A stretch of 64,000 nucleotides of DNA from Diphasiastrum complanatum (lineage: Eukaryota; Streptophyta; Lycopodiopsida; Lycopodiales; Lycopodiaceae): the NCBI GenBank assembly GCA_029204225.1, contig CM055095.1, positions 43,801,184-43,865,183 of the forward strand, written 5' to 3'. Every line of letters starts with the position of its first letter. Positions within the stretch are counted from its first letter, which is position 1. The notes below the pieces were generated by a model. It ran no database searches. It was not told where the DNA came from and saw nothing but the letters and a program-made list of their open reading frames with translations. The translations under genes and the position numbers were made by a program. Below are positions 42,262 through 53,534 of this stretch, one piece after another.

Positions 42262-42866
42262 TCGAATATCTAACATTCGAGTCTTTAAAAAAATTGGAGT
42301 CTTTGGAAAAATTTGAGCCTTCATCTAGTTTTCAGAAAAATTCTAGTCTTCAGAAATTTTTTAAAAAAACATCGAGTCTTTCGAAAAATCGAGTCTCTGG
42401 AAAAATTCGAGTCTTCAGAAAAATTCGAGTCTTTTGAAAAATTCGACTTGACATTACAAAGAGTCCTTCGATCCTTCGAAAAAATTTGAGTCTTTCGAAT
42501 AATTCGAGTATTTGGAAAAATTTGATCCTTTGGAAAAAAATCGAGTCATTGAAAAAATTCGAGTCTTTCCAAAAATTCGAGTCTCTGAAAAATTTCGAGT
42601 CTTAAGAAAAATTCGATACTTTGAAAACATTCGAGTCTTAAGAAAAATTCGAATCATTGGAAAAATTCAAGTCATCGAAAAAATTCGATATTCTGAAAAA
42701 ATTCGATCTATTGGAAAAATTCGAGTCACTGAAAAAATTCGAGTCATTCAAAAATTTGACTCACTGAAAACATTTGAGTCACTGGAAAAATTCGAGTCAT
42801 TCAAAAATTTGAGTCATTGGAAAATTTCGAATCGTTCAGAAAAAAAAATTTGAGTCGTTCCAAAAG
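42262..42866. repeat. Minisatellite, unit about 15 bp (GAAAAATTCGAGTC)
   Basis: Roughly 35-40 imperfect copies of GGAAAAATTCGAGTCTT over about 600 bp. Variants differ mainly in the two or three bases between GAGTC and GAAAAA. Because the unit is a multiple of 3, each frame stays open and yields RVFRKIRV-like words, which are not a real protein. It lies next to the truncated left LTR of gypsy-3. Confidence 0.9.
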
Positions 42867-42985
42867 TTCTTAGGTGCCCAGACCTCGAATCGAACAACAG
42901 GACATCCACAAGGAGCTCGATAAATCAACACCGCTGATCTGTCGTTGGGTGGAGCCATCCTTTTGAGTTCTGCCTCAAGCTCCTT

Positions 42986-43403
42986 TAGCTACAGACCACC
43001 ATCAAGCAAGCTCGGATCTCATGTAAGCCATGGTGTCCCATACCACCATGCCTTACCCTCGACCCTCACCTACCTACATCCTGAGGCCTAGATACTCATC
43101 CTGACCTGACCACCAGTGGAAGAGCTCTTCATTCTCCGTGAGAGAATGAATACCTAGCTCATGGAGATCCACCTCTATATACATAGTCCAGGTGGGTCAT
43201 CTCCCTCCATAGGAGTCACGCATGACTAACGACACGCGGCAGTTGTGCACACTGACGCGGGTCCATAACAACGAGTCACCGCATGCCAATGAGACATTGA
43301 CACGTGGCACCCAAAAGATCTATAGCTCCAGATCAGCGTTCCGTCCAATAACTAAGACCGTCACCTCAAGTTTCTTGTTGCGTACTCATATGGGTACGTA
43401 ACA
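42986..43403 (-). repeat. gypsy-3 3' LTR, truncated
   Basis: From AGCTACAGACCACCATC to GGGTACGTAACA it matches 49468-49885 with few differences. The first about 110 bp of the plus-strand LTR (TGTTAGAATCCCC...) is missing and replaced by unrelated sequence next to the minisatellite. Confidence 0.88.
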
Positions 43404-43417
43404 TTCCCTCCCCCTTT
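43404..43417 (-). other. gypsy-3 polypurine tract
   Basis: On the minus strand AAAGGGGGAGGGAA directly precedes the 3' LTR (TGTTACG...). It is the expected start site for plus-strand DNA synthesis. Confidence 0.8.
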
Positions 43418-43489
43418 AAGAGTCTCCTCCTAATGGGAGCAAGCCAGGGAAGTTCAGTCTTAAATAGTCCTCTCTCTCCCAAGTGTCCT

Positions 43490-44704
43490 CATCATCTATC
43501 AACGTACGAGAAATTCAGAAACCAAACGGTTTCTCAATTGGTGACGACGAACGTCAACAACTTTTTCAGGTACATTAGGCACAAAGGTAGACAGATCCTC
43601 GAGTTCAACTAGTTCACCTTCCGGAATTAGGGAATCCTTCCTACTAAGTCGTTCTTTTAAACGACTTACATGGAAAACAGGATGAACCCCAACCCCAATC
43701 GGAAGATCTAGCTGAAACGCGACCGGGTTGATTTTCTTTACAACCTTATAAGGTCCGCTATATCGAGGAGATAGCTTATGGCATTTACCTTCGAATCCTT
43801 AGGGATTTTAAGATACACCCAGGTTCCGACCTCAATATCCCGAGGTGATCGACCGGGGTTAGCATAAAACTGAGCTCTATCCTGAGCGGTTTTCATGCTT
43901 TCCTTGGCCACTAGCAGCATTTCTTGCATATCTTGCAGGAAATCTACTACAGCTTGCACCTTGAGACATTTTGAGACCGACCGAAACTGGAGAACGTGGC
44001 TGAAAGCCATACATCAGCATAAAAGGACTGAATCCGGTGGCAGAATGCTTAGCACTATTGTGCGCGAACTCAACCAAAGGGAGATACTTTTCCTAGTCAG
44101 ACTGTCGGTGAGAAACATATGCTCTAAGCATATCCTCCAACGTCTGGTTGACACGTTCTGCCTGGCCATCAGATTCTGGGTGATCCGAAGAACTAAGACT
44201 AAGGGTTGTTTCAAGTTTTTCAAAAACTGCTTGCCAGAACTTGCCAATGAACTTGGAGTCGCGATCACTAACAATATCATTCAGCAAACCATACAATCTG
44301 AACAACTTTTCAACGAAAAGCTGGGCTAGTTCAGATGCCTTGACAGTTAATTTAGTTGGTATAAATTGCGCCATCTTGGTTAGCCTGTCAACCACCACCC
44401 AAATGGCATCGTGATCACTCCGGGTTTTAGGGAGTCCAACCACAAAATCCATTGAAATACTTTCCCATTTTTTATTGGGAATTTCCAAGGGATGAAGAAG
44501 ACACGCAACTTTGAGTCTTTCTGCTTTGTTTTGCTGGCATTGTTCACAACTTTGAACGTATGCCTCCACATGACCTTTTATCTTAGTCCAGAAGAAATTC
44601 TGCCTAACAAGGTCAAGTGTCCTCTGTATGCCTGGGTGACCAGCACAAGGGTTGTCATGACACTGCTGCAGGATTTGGGCCCGCAAGTCCTCCCTATCCG
44701 GCAC
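43490..44704 (-). pseudogene. gypsy-3 integrase
   Basis: Zinc-binding N-terminus ([32 protein letters not shown]), catalytic core (SMDFVVGLPKTRSDHDAIWV, DIVSDRDSKFIGKFW, HPESDGQAERVNQTLE: the D, D and E residues are present), then [20 protein letters not shown]. Stops and frameshifts at about 44090 and 43940 lead to the C-terminal part: [37 protein letters not shown] and a tail ([19 protein letters not shown]) in the place where many gypsy integrases carry a chromo-like domain. Confidence 0.85.
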
Positions 44705-44946
44705 ACAAACCTTTCCCTTTCGGAAAACAGGCCATTCCTTATGGAATAGTCTTCAAGTAACTTATCATTACGGGATTGCTTGGGATCCTGCATCCCAAGG
44801 TCATCGCTATGTCTAGAATTTCCCGTCAGGACATCTAGCCAGATGCGACCAAAAAACCTATCAGTTCGACAAAGATCCCGTTGTGAAAGATTCAAATCAG
44901 ATTGGATCTCAGCAAAGCATAACTGATTAATCTCTCCAATCCGGCT

Positions 44947-46432
44947 CTAGGCATCGGCAACACAGTTCAACGTACCTTTACGATACTTAATGTCGAAGAC
45001 AAATTCCTGAATGAGTTCCGACCATCTAGCCTTACGGCCACGAAGGTCCTTGGCATCAAAAATATACTTAAGGGATTGGTGATCAGTCATTACCATAAAT
45101 CTGGCACCATAAAGATAATGCCTCCAGATTTTTAACGCGTGAATGACTGCAAAAAGCTCCTTCTCACAAGTAGAATACCTAGTCTGAGCAGGATTCAGCT
45201 TCTTGCTTTCAAAAGCAACTGGTCTACCGTCCTGATAAAGGACCGCTCCAATAGCAAAGTCGCTAGCATTCGTATCAACCACAAAGGGCCGGTTAGGTTC
45301 GACAATGTGTAAAACTGGAGCCGTAGAAATACAGTGCTTGAGAGTCTCAAAACTCTTATTCATTTCATCCGTCCACGTTATCAATGGACTTTTTCTGCGG
45401 CTACATTTTTTCTTCACCCCCTTAAGAACGTTCGTCAAGGGCAATGCTATTAAGGCATAGTCCAAAATGAACCTGTGAAAGAATCCTGTGAAGCCCAAAA
45501 AGGTTTTCACATCACGAATTGTCAAAGGTCTCGGCCACCTTACGGACTGTGTCATAATCGATTTCAAGACCTTTATCCGATATGACATTGCCCAGGTATT
45601 TGAGTTTAGTTTAAAAGAACTCACATTTCGACTCCTTAACGTAGAGCTTTTCTTGCCTTAGAAGATCTAGGACAATACGAAGATGCTCTTCATGCTCCTC
45701 AAGGGTCCGACTATAAATTAATATGTCGTCCAAATACACCACCACAAACTTTCCTAGATATGGACGAAGAATATCGTTCATCATCTGCTGGAAAGTGGCA
45801 GGCGCATTCGTGAGTCCAAAAGGTAACACTAAAAACTCATAATGGCCATATTTGGATCGAAATCCAGTCTTAGGAACATCTTCGTTCCTAATCCTTATCT
45901 GATGGTATCCTGATCTAAGATCAATCTTGGAGAAATACCTAGCCCCATTCAGACGATCCATAAGATCATCCATCCTAGGTAAGGGATATCTGTTTTTGAT
46001 GGTTAAATCATTTAGCTTTTTAAAGTCACCACACAAACGTGTGCCGCCATCCTTTTTACTAACTAAAAGGATTGGTGCTCCCCAAGGGGACTTACTAGGC
46101 CGTATGTGACCCATCCTAAGGAGTTCTTGTAACTGCTTAGAAATTTCATCCTCTTCCTTGATGCTAACCCTGTATGGAAAAAGAGATACAGGTTGGCTAC
46201 CAGGAAGCAACTCTATCTGATGGTCAGCACTCCTTTGGGGAGGTAGGCCATCAGGGAGTTTATCAGGAAAAACATCGCTATAATCTTGCCTAAGTTTGTT
46301 AAATATTATTCCTTCAGGTGAGTTAACACTTAAGGGATTATTTTCAGACACATTCAAAGGCAAATGCAATAAATCAATATTTAGACTCTGGACTGCATGG
46401 TCATCCACATAAATTTCATCTTTTAAAAACAA
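44947..46432 (-). pseudogene. gypsy-3 reverse transcriptase and RNase H
   Basis: RT from 46432 to 45611: [72 protein letters not shown] and the catalytic block [13 protein letters not shown], intact. A stop at about 45610 separates it from the RT end and RNase H (45624-44947): FLGFTGFFHRFI, FVVDTNASDFAIGAVLYQ, STCEKELFAVIHALKIWRHY, TDHQSLKYIFD. Length and motif order are normal for Ty3/gypsy. This is the only RT in the window with a complete catalytic core in its own element. Confidence 0.88.
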
Positions 46433-47841
46433 AGATTAACTTTATTACCAGAATTACATCGCCTTTTAGCTTAACCAACGAGCCTTTATGCAAAAAAGAA
46501 ATACTATGAGTAACATAATTTTTTCTTAAAGACTCGTTTTTGGAATGTAACCATTCTTTTCCTAAGATTATGTCTACGCTATCCAAGTTCATAATATGAA
46601 AATCTAGCGGTTCAACATAATCCTGAGGGACAAGTTGATCCCAAGCTTGTCGATCTTCCCCCGACGCCATTTTCACCACATACAAGTGATTACTTGGCGC
46701 GGTAGCCGTCTTGAGCTTCTGCACCAGTTTAGCATTTATGAAGTTATGTGTGGAACCATCATCAAACAGAACAGTCACAGCTTGGCGTCCTACAACTCCA
46801 TTCATACGAATGAGATCATGGGGGCCAAAAACAGCTGTATTAAAATAACAATCCTTGCAACTAGTGCCATCCTTAAAGGATAAATCAACAAAAGAAATAC
46901 TAGAATTACCTGGCGCTTTAAAAGATTTCGGTTGCCCGCCAGATTTCTTTTGCTTTTTCTTTGGGCAATCTTTTGAAAGATGGCCCTTCTCCATGCAGGA
47001 GAAGCACAAGACGCCGGTTCTCACCTTGTCGTAGTCGGCACGCTCCGCGCTTTTTCCCGCCTTGGGAACCGGTGTCTGCCGTTTTGTCTCTGCCCCGCTT
47101 CTTGAAAATTTTCTTTTCTTTCTGTTCAGCCTTGGGCAAAGCCTGCTCCTTGCGAGAGGCAAAATAGGCGTCATCGAAGATTTTCGCAAAGCGAACTGCA
47201 TCTTCGATTGTCTGCAGTTGGTTACGCCGCACTTCTAGCTGAAATTCCTTTGGAAGCCCCAGAATAAAATGTAATTTTAACAAGATAGGATCGATTCGCG
47301 AGGCGAATCGAGGCAGATTTTCTTGGAATTCCTGGATATAGGCATCTAATGGCCTAGTACCCATCTGCATGGTGGCAAAACGCCACCAATGCTCAAAATC
47401 ATCCAACACCGGAAGAAAAGCCGATTTAAAGGTTTCTTGAAAGGCGTCCCACGTAGAAGGGGCTGTAGCCCTCTCCTTAAGATCCTGCCACCATGTAAAC
47501 GCCTTTCTGCGTAAAAACATGAGAGCAGATGCGATCTTCGTACTATCAGGCGCATCGTGCATGGAAAAATGACTATTCCATCGATCTAGCCACGACAATA
47601 CCACATCGGGAAGCCGGTCTTTCTTTTCACCCGAAAAGAATTCCGGATTAAACATTGGATAAGCGCCAACAGACCGCGAGTGAGTCGAAGAACGCCACTC
47701 TTGCTCGGCCGCGGCATGCTTGGCCTGCATTTCTAAAATTTGATTTTGCAGCATATTTAGGGCCTGAACAAGCTGGTTAGTGTCTACATCAGCAGGAGGT
47801 GGTGAAGACGGTCCTTCACCCGAGGGCATAACAGGGTCCAT
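46416..47841 (-). pseudogene. gypsy-3 gag and protease
   Basis: Gag starts MDPVMPSGEGPSSPPPADVD at 47841, with a coiled-coil segment (LVQALNMLQNQILEMQAKHA), the core (LSWLDRWNSHFSMHDAPDST, ALMFLRRKAFTWWQDLKER) and FILGLPKEFQLEVRRNQLQT. A frameshift at about 47080 leads to a zinc knuckle (CFSCMEKGHLSKDC) and the protease, whose active site reads VLFDDGSTHNFI (DDG where DSG or DTG is usual), followed by VDIILGKEWL. The frame ends at 46416, just before the RT frame. Confidence 0.85.
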
Positions 47842-49003
47842 GGCGCACTAAGGAAGAAGGCAAAGAAAAAACTGCAAGGGCTTCGCAACAAAAGGACTCA
47901 GAGAACTTGAGACCATTACTCAAGGAGACTAAGCCACAATAAGCACCTCAATGATGGAAATGGAGCCTAAACCCCCCATCCCACTTCTTTTCCTTCTTAA
48001 AAAGGCCTTGCCGAGTGGCGGGCCTTATGGTCACCACCTAGCAAGCACATGGGCACCTAAAACAAGTGGCATCCCCTTATGGGGTCCACCTACCCTCAAC
48101 TCACATGGCCACCACCCTCTTTACGCCACCTCACCCAAGGGTCACTTGGGTCACGTGCCCAAACAACTTTTGGGTCACCGCCTTGACCTCATGGCCTTAT
48201 GGCCTAAAGATACACCTAAGTCTCCTCTAAGGCTTGTCCTTAGGCAAAGGAAAAGGTGCAGGTACAACTGTACGTTCATGAGGAGGAGGTGGAGGAAAAA
48301 ACATGAAATTTCCTCCCCAAAAGAGAAAAGGATGAAGGCATTACCAATTTTTCTTGGTGTGTATGTGGAAGATTACAAAGAGGAGGATTAAGCCCAAGAA
48401 AGAGGCTAAGAAAATGAAGAAAAAGGGTACACAGGTCTGTACCTGCAGTAGGTACAGCCTGCAAGTATAGTTGTACAACTGTGTACTTTTGTTTTATTAA
48501 TCTCCCCCCTTTCTTCAAGATTTAGTTAAAGCAAATTGAAAGTTTAGAAAAGCTTTTACGTTTAATGTTAGAGACTAAGTTTTATAACTTAGTATAAAAA
48601 AAACTTTGTAAACTTTGAAACAAAGTTTCAAAGTTTACTATGTACTTTACAAGTACAAAGAACTTTCAATCATGTTCACGTTAACCAAACAAGGCCTCAA
48701 CTCTTTGGTTTAGATTGCAAAAAGAAAGGCTCTGCAGCTTTTCTTGAGAAAACGAAAGCTTTACTCTGCTTTAACAATTTTCTCAACATATTCAAAATTA
48801 TTGTACTTGCAAGGTACAGAAATCTTTTAGAACCAAGAGTGAAGGAACTTGTGAACGTAATTATTAAAGATTAATAAAACTCCTCCAATATGCAGATGTG
48901 TGGGAGTCCCGCAACTACAACGGTTACGGAATTTTCTGAAACTATACAGAACAGAACTAGCAGCCAGGCGCGCAGGTCCGCACGGACACGCAAGTGCCCG
49001 AGG

Positions 49004-49036
<33 letters not shown>

Positions 49037-49341
49037 GTAAAAAAGAAAAACTTTGTATGCAAAAAAAAAATCGACTTCCAAGGCTCAAAATAAGGCCAAA
49101 AACAATATCGGTATTTGAAGTTTTAAAAACCGTAAAACATTCAAAAGAAACCGACTACCACCACCGTAGCTAGCAAAGGTGGTTCGTTTTCAATCAAAAC
49201 GACTTCAGATTGAGACGAATCAAAAAGCAAAGTTGTTCAGATCGATTCAACGAAATCAACTAAGCCTTAAAAAACAACAGCTAAAAGCTCAAACCAACCA
49301 ATAACAAAAGTTAGAGCGATTGCACCTTATTCACAATGATC
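47842..49341 (-). other. gypsy-3 leader region
   Basis: About 1.5 kb without coding sequence. It includes a Pro/Gly-codon-rich stretch at 47940-48250 shared with gypsy-4, and a poly(T) run at 49009-49036 next to CGCGCAGGTCCGCACGG. Confidence 0.6.
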
Positions 49342-49357
49342 GGTGGCTTTGATACCA
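49342..49357 (-). other. gypsy-3 primer-binding site
   Basis: Minus strand TGGTATCAAAGCCACC, an initiator Met-tRNA match with one change (A for G), two bases from the LTR end. Confidence 0.8.
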
Positions 49358-49359
49358 AC

Positions 49360-49885
49360 TGTTAGAATCCCCATCGTCATGCCGGTCATTGCTAAAGTAC
49401 AAACAAGTGACGAACGCTAAGTTTCCACCCAACCATAGAGGTACTGCCACCTCACCCCTGTGCACTGGAGCTACAGACCACCATCAAGCAAGCTCGGATC
49501 TCATGTAAGCCATGGTGTCCCATACCACCATGCCTTACCCTCGACCCTCACCTACCTACATCCTGAGGCCTAGATACTCGTCCTGACCTGACCACCAGTG
49601 GAAGAGCTCTTCATTCTCCAGGAGAGAATGAATACCTAGCTCATGGAGATCCACCTCTATATACATAATCCAGGTGGGTCATCTCCCTCCATAGGAGTCA
49701 CGAATGACTAACAACACGCGGCAGTTGTGCACACTGACACGGGTCCATAACAACGAGTCACCGCGTGCCAATGAGACATTGACACGTGGCACCCAAAAGA
49801 CCTATAGCTCCAGATCAACGTTCCGTCCAATAACTGAGATCGTCACCTCAAGTTTCCTGTTGCGTACTCATATGGGTACGTAACA
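49360..49885 (-). repeat. gypsy-3 5' LTR
   Basis: 526 bp, plus-strand ends TGTTAGAATCCCC and GGGTACGTAACA. The boundary on the left is fixed by the primer-binding site and on the right by the start of hAT-B sequence. Confidence 0.9.
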
Positions 49886-51232
49886 GGCACAGGGCATAGG
49901 TTATACCGGGAGACGGGCAAGCACACAGGGGGGGCCAGTGGCATACCTACCTATGTCGACATGATGGAGGGGGCTCTTGATAGAGGGCAAAGTGATTTAG
50001 ACGCCGGTCCCGCAGCTATTTGGATGCGTGCAATACAGATTCATGGCCGTAACTACGACAACACACCAGAGGAGGCACCAGATGACTTTGATTGCACAGC
50101 TTGGGAGGCCATGCAGGGTCTACAGGGTGCACATGATGAGGCACGGGTTGATTCAGGGGATGGTGCACAAGATGATTCAGGGGATGGTGCACAGGATGAG
50201 GCCCAGAGCCCAGAGCATTTGTATTCAGATGCCCAACTGGACGATTGCCACATTGGATTCAGAGGCTCAGCAGATGCCGAGTGTCAAGGCACCCCCTTCA
50301 TCTCTTGCCAGCATGCCATACACAGAGTCCCAGCCAGAGCAGCCGCACGAGGTGTCTACAGTTCCTCCAGCTCCTCAGAGGGTATATGTGCGCCGCACAG
50401 CTCCTCCAGTGCCATCGATGCCATTCAGGCCTGCAGCCCCTCCATCGTCGTCCACTTATGCGGCACTAGGTCTCCATGGCAGGCCACCATTTGTGCCCAG
50501 GTTTTCTCTTGCAGCGCCCACATCCATAGTGGCTCCTCCAGCTGCTCCTCCAGTGGCAGCACCCACTCCACATCCACCTCCTTTGGCAGCACCCACTCCA
50601 CTCGCTCCCCCTTTGGCAGCACCCAGGATGTACCAGTACCGGCCACCGCAGCGCCCCTTTCAGTACATATCGCCGCTGTACTCGCCTCCTGCACAGCCAG
50701 TTCCTCCACCTGCAGCAGCCCCACGGGCACACACTCCACGAGCTCATCCTCCTCGCTCAGGTGCACAGGGAGTTCCCTCTTTTGCTTCCCTATCCCAGCC
50801 GGCCTCAGCTTGGGCCCAGCCTAGCCAGCAGGTGATTTGCATGGGGGTGATGAGGCATTGACAGCTCCTCTTGTCCGCAAGAGACCAGGAAGGCCCAAGG
50901 GTGCACCGAACAAGAAAGGCAAGACACAGAAACTGCCAGGGAAGAGAGGACGACCACGCAGGGCTCCAGGTACAGCTAGAGGTGCAGGATTACAGCCAGC
51001 TGGAGGAGGTGTTGTTGGTTTGGCTTGCTTGGGGGCTGATGCAGAGGCAGATTGGGATGATGCTAGTGACGAGTCCTCCTCCTCGGACACACAGCCCATG
51101 CTAGTTCCAGACAGGCACAGATATCAGCTGCGAGAGTCACCTCGGGGCCCCGATCTCCAGAGCATTCGTCTGAGTCAGAGCCAGAGCATTGATTGTGACT
51201 CTGTTGTTTTAGTTTCAGTACTTTGTCTCTAG
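49886..51232 (+). pseudogene. hAT-B transposase C-terminal extension with AT-hooks
   Basis: Open from 49961 (MMEGALDRGQSDLDAG) through the acidic linker, with an internal 24-bp duplication (DSGDGAQD twice). A frameshift at about 50245 is followed by the Pro/Ala-rich segment (AAPTPHPPPLAAPTP, RMYQYRPPQRPFQYI), another at about 50830, then KRPGRPKGAPNKKG and GKRGRPRRAP (two AT-hook-like motifs) and an acidic end. The sequence keeps the full proline-rich part missing from hAT-A. Confidence 0.72.
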
Positions 51233-51719
51233 CAGGCAGTCTATCATTATAATCAGATGATTTTCCACATTACATAGAGTGTTTGGTGTACTTTATTTGC
51301 TGCACATTGTGCGTATGTCGCTCTCTACATGCGATGCTGTATTTTCAATTTTATGTCAAATTCTATGTGCGTGTGTGAATCCTATTTTCAACTAATTTCG
51401 ATTGAAGTGAATGTTAGCTTCACATAAATGCACCTACATCATGAGCACAGCAATTACCCCTACACCCCAAACGGCATTTCATAAACACTTGCAATACATT
51501 TGCATTTAAAAAAATTACAGAGATTGCATTTCACATGACCAGGCTCGCGTTGCACAAAAAACAACTATATATTGATTCAACCGTTGTATAAAGATAACAT
51601 TACATATCCTGTCTTTTTTTTTAAGCAGCCATCTAGTTATTTGTCGTGCCCTAAACTGCCGAAAACTACATAGCAACAATCCGCCACATACGGCTGGACC
51701 TTATCTATTCTAAACATTC

Positions 51720-52085
51720 CTACTGATCCTCCACCGACTCCTCGCCCTCGTCAGCTGCATTGTTTTGTCGCTCTCGCTCTGCCTCCCGGTTAGCCCGAGC
51801 TGCCTCCTGGTTAGCCCGACGTCTGGCCGCCCTTTCCCTGACCATGATGAGCTGCCATTTTGTGAAGTTCATTCCGATCTGCTCATCCAAATCCAGCTCG
51901 ACACCAGGGACAGAAGCCACAGCAGAGGCGGGTGGCTTCGGTTCCAGATTTCTCTGCCGAGTCTGTCGCAGCATCTCTCAGATATTTGCCTCTTGCTTCC
52001 GATGTCTTTCGTTGTGCCTTCGGATATCTTCCTCAAGCTTCCTCCTGGCTTCGCCCTCGGGCTTCGGTGGTATGCGCTCTGCCAT
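51720..52085 (-). pseudogene. Small second gene, hAT-B copy
   Basis: Same start as the hAT-A copy (MAERIPPKPEGEARRKLEED, ATG complement at 52083-52085), 121 codons. One TGA at 51978-51980 interrupts it between EANI and EMLRQTRQR. After that the conserved core LDEQIGMNFTKWQLIMVRER and the end DEGEESVEDQ are intact. It contains one extra NREAERER-type unit compared with hAT-A. Confidence 0.72.
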
Positions 52086-52109
52086 CTCGATCGACCTTCT
52101 CCTCACAGC

Positions 52110-52250
52110 ACCCTGGTCCTTGAACACCTTCTCACAGCACCCTGGCTCTCAAACTGCCTCTCACAGTATGTCACCGGCTCTCGCTTGCTCTCTCACTATC
52201 TATCACTAGCTCTCTCACAGCCTCTGAAAATGCCGACCACAATGGCATTC
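52110..52250 (-). repeat. Degenerate CTCTCAC repeat upstream of the hAT-B small gene
   Basis: Reverse complement of the GTGAGAG run described for hAT-A (30285-30405): CTCTCACAG, CTCTCACTATC and related words, immediately before the start of the small gene. Confidence 0.6.
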
Positions 52251-52501
52251 TGAGTGCTTATTTATCCCCACAGCCTGATCGGCCATGTGGATCCCCATCA
52301 TCCCTCCATGTGCCTCTGTACGCAACTGCCCCCATGTGATGCTGCCCCCCTGAGTTGCTCTCCCATTGCACCCATGGTCTGCTCACCCACAATGCCCATA
52401 TGTCGTTGAACAAGTCCCTTGCACCATGTACTGTACCCTCTTTTTTTACACCCAGAACCCCTTTTTTTTCCATTTTTTTGACCTATTTTGGTAGGTAATA
52501 G

Positions 52502-52507
<6 letters not shown>

Positions 52508-52548
<41 letters not shown>
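52508..52548. repeat. (TA)n inside the hAT-B terminus
   Basis: About 20 TA units where hAT-A has AATATTTTTAATATTTAATT, so the tract expanded within the element end rather than at the insertion site. Confidence 0.85.
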
Positions 52549-52550
<2 letters not shown>

Positions 52551-52651
52551 CATGGTACCGCCCTGGTACTGCGGATCCCAGGGCGGTACCGTACCGGCAG
52601 TACCATTGATATGGTACCTGCGGTACCATACCAGCGGTACCAGAGGCCACT

Positions 52652-52654
<3 letters not shown>

Positions 52655-52701
<47 letters not shown>

Positions 52702-52994
52702 GGATGAGGGTCCGAGCCGGATTGCCCGCGTCCACGTCCGGACCCGGACACGTCCAACCCCTGGATGCAGGGTCGGACGCGTCCAGTTTTTTTTTTTTCT
52801 TAAACCAAAAAACCTTAAAAAATCGAAAAAAATTAAAAAAGGACGTGTCTGTACCGCACGAACGCATCCGTGGCTTCAAAAAAAAAATTTAATTTATTTT
52901 AGTCTAAAAAATTTTAAAAAATTAAAAAAAAAATCGGACGCGTCTCTAACGCGGACACACCCCTGGCACGTTCGCGTCCAGGTCCCGCTTCCTT

Positions 52995-53048
<54 letters not shown>
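52655..53048. repeat. GGACGCG-rich repeat between two (TA)n tracts
   Basis: (TA)n at 52655-52698 and 52997-53048 flank about 300 bp that starts GGGATGAGGGTCCGAGCC and ends GGTCCCGCTTCCTTAG. These ends are imperfect inverted copies (AGGGATGAGGGTCC against AAGGAAGCGGGACC). The interior has GGACGCGTCC-type words and A/T runs, as at 29245-29400. Probably a small non-autonomous element; family unknown. Confidence 0.55.
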
Positions 53049-53050
<2 letters not shown>

Positions 53051-53260
53051 TAGGTCCCACGGTACCAGGTCCCACGAATCCCGGTACCGCGGTACCATAT
53101 CGGTCGGCGGTACCAAAAAAAAAAAAAAAAAATTTTTTGCAAAAATAACACGGGAATTTTTTTTTTTTTTTTATATTATGGTACCGCGGATCCTAGAGCG
53201 GTACCGTACCGGCGGTACCATACCAGCGGTACCATACCAGCGGTACCACGGGGTACTATG
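53049..53260. mobile_element. MITE-1b: second short element of the GGTACC hAT family
   Basis: Starts CATAGGTCCCACGG and ends GGGTACTATG (reverse complement CATAGTACCC). Repeated GGTACCGCGG words lie on both sides of an A/T-run core. Flanks are ATATATAT on both sides (53041-53048, 53261-53268), an 8-bp match that is not informative within TA repeats. Confidence 0.75.
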
Positions 53261-53294
<34 letters not shown>

Positions 53295-53534
53295 CATAGT
53301 GGCACGTGGTACCGCCATTATGGTACCGCGGTACCATAATGGTGGTACAGCGGTTATGGTGCCGCCCTCAGACCAGCGGTACCAGGGCGGCACCACAAAA
53401 ATAATATTTTATATTATTTGTTTTAAAAAAAATAACCCTTTTAACAGGCTAAAACTAGGTAAAAACTAAGATGTTACTGTACAGGGGGACTATACTGGAA
53501 GCACTGTAGGAGAGCGGACCCAATCGAAGTGCGG

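Larger units (their letters stand above)
42986..49885 (-). mobile_element. gypsy-3: Ty3/gypsy element with full gene order
   Basis: A minus-strand gypsy element. 5' LTR 49360-49885, primer-binding site, long leader, gag, protease, RT with intact YLDD, RNase H, integrase with C-terminal domain, polypurine tract (about 43404-43417) and a truncated 3' LTR (42986-43403). Every domain is present, but frameshifts separate them. It interrupts hAT-B: hAT sequence begins directly after the 5' LTR at 49886. The missing end of the 3' LTR prevents a test of the target duplication. Confidence 0.9.
49886..52654 (+). mobile_element. hAT-B: 3' part of a two-gene hAT transposon
   Basis: A plus-strand hAT copy, opposite to hAT-A. 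It begins inside the transposase linker (next to the gypsy-3 LTR), carries the AT-hook extension and stop, the small convergent gene (minus strand) and a GGTACC-rich end that finishes GAGGCCACTAT(C) at about 52654, next to ATATATAT. The catalytic part would lie to the left of gypsy-3 but is not found there. Confidence 0.8.

Noticed and set aside
42512-42853. Frame with repeated RVFRKIRV-like words
   Set aside because: Translation of the 15-bp minisatellite; the unit length is a multiple of three, so all frames stay open.
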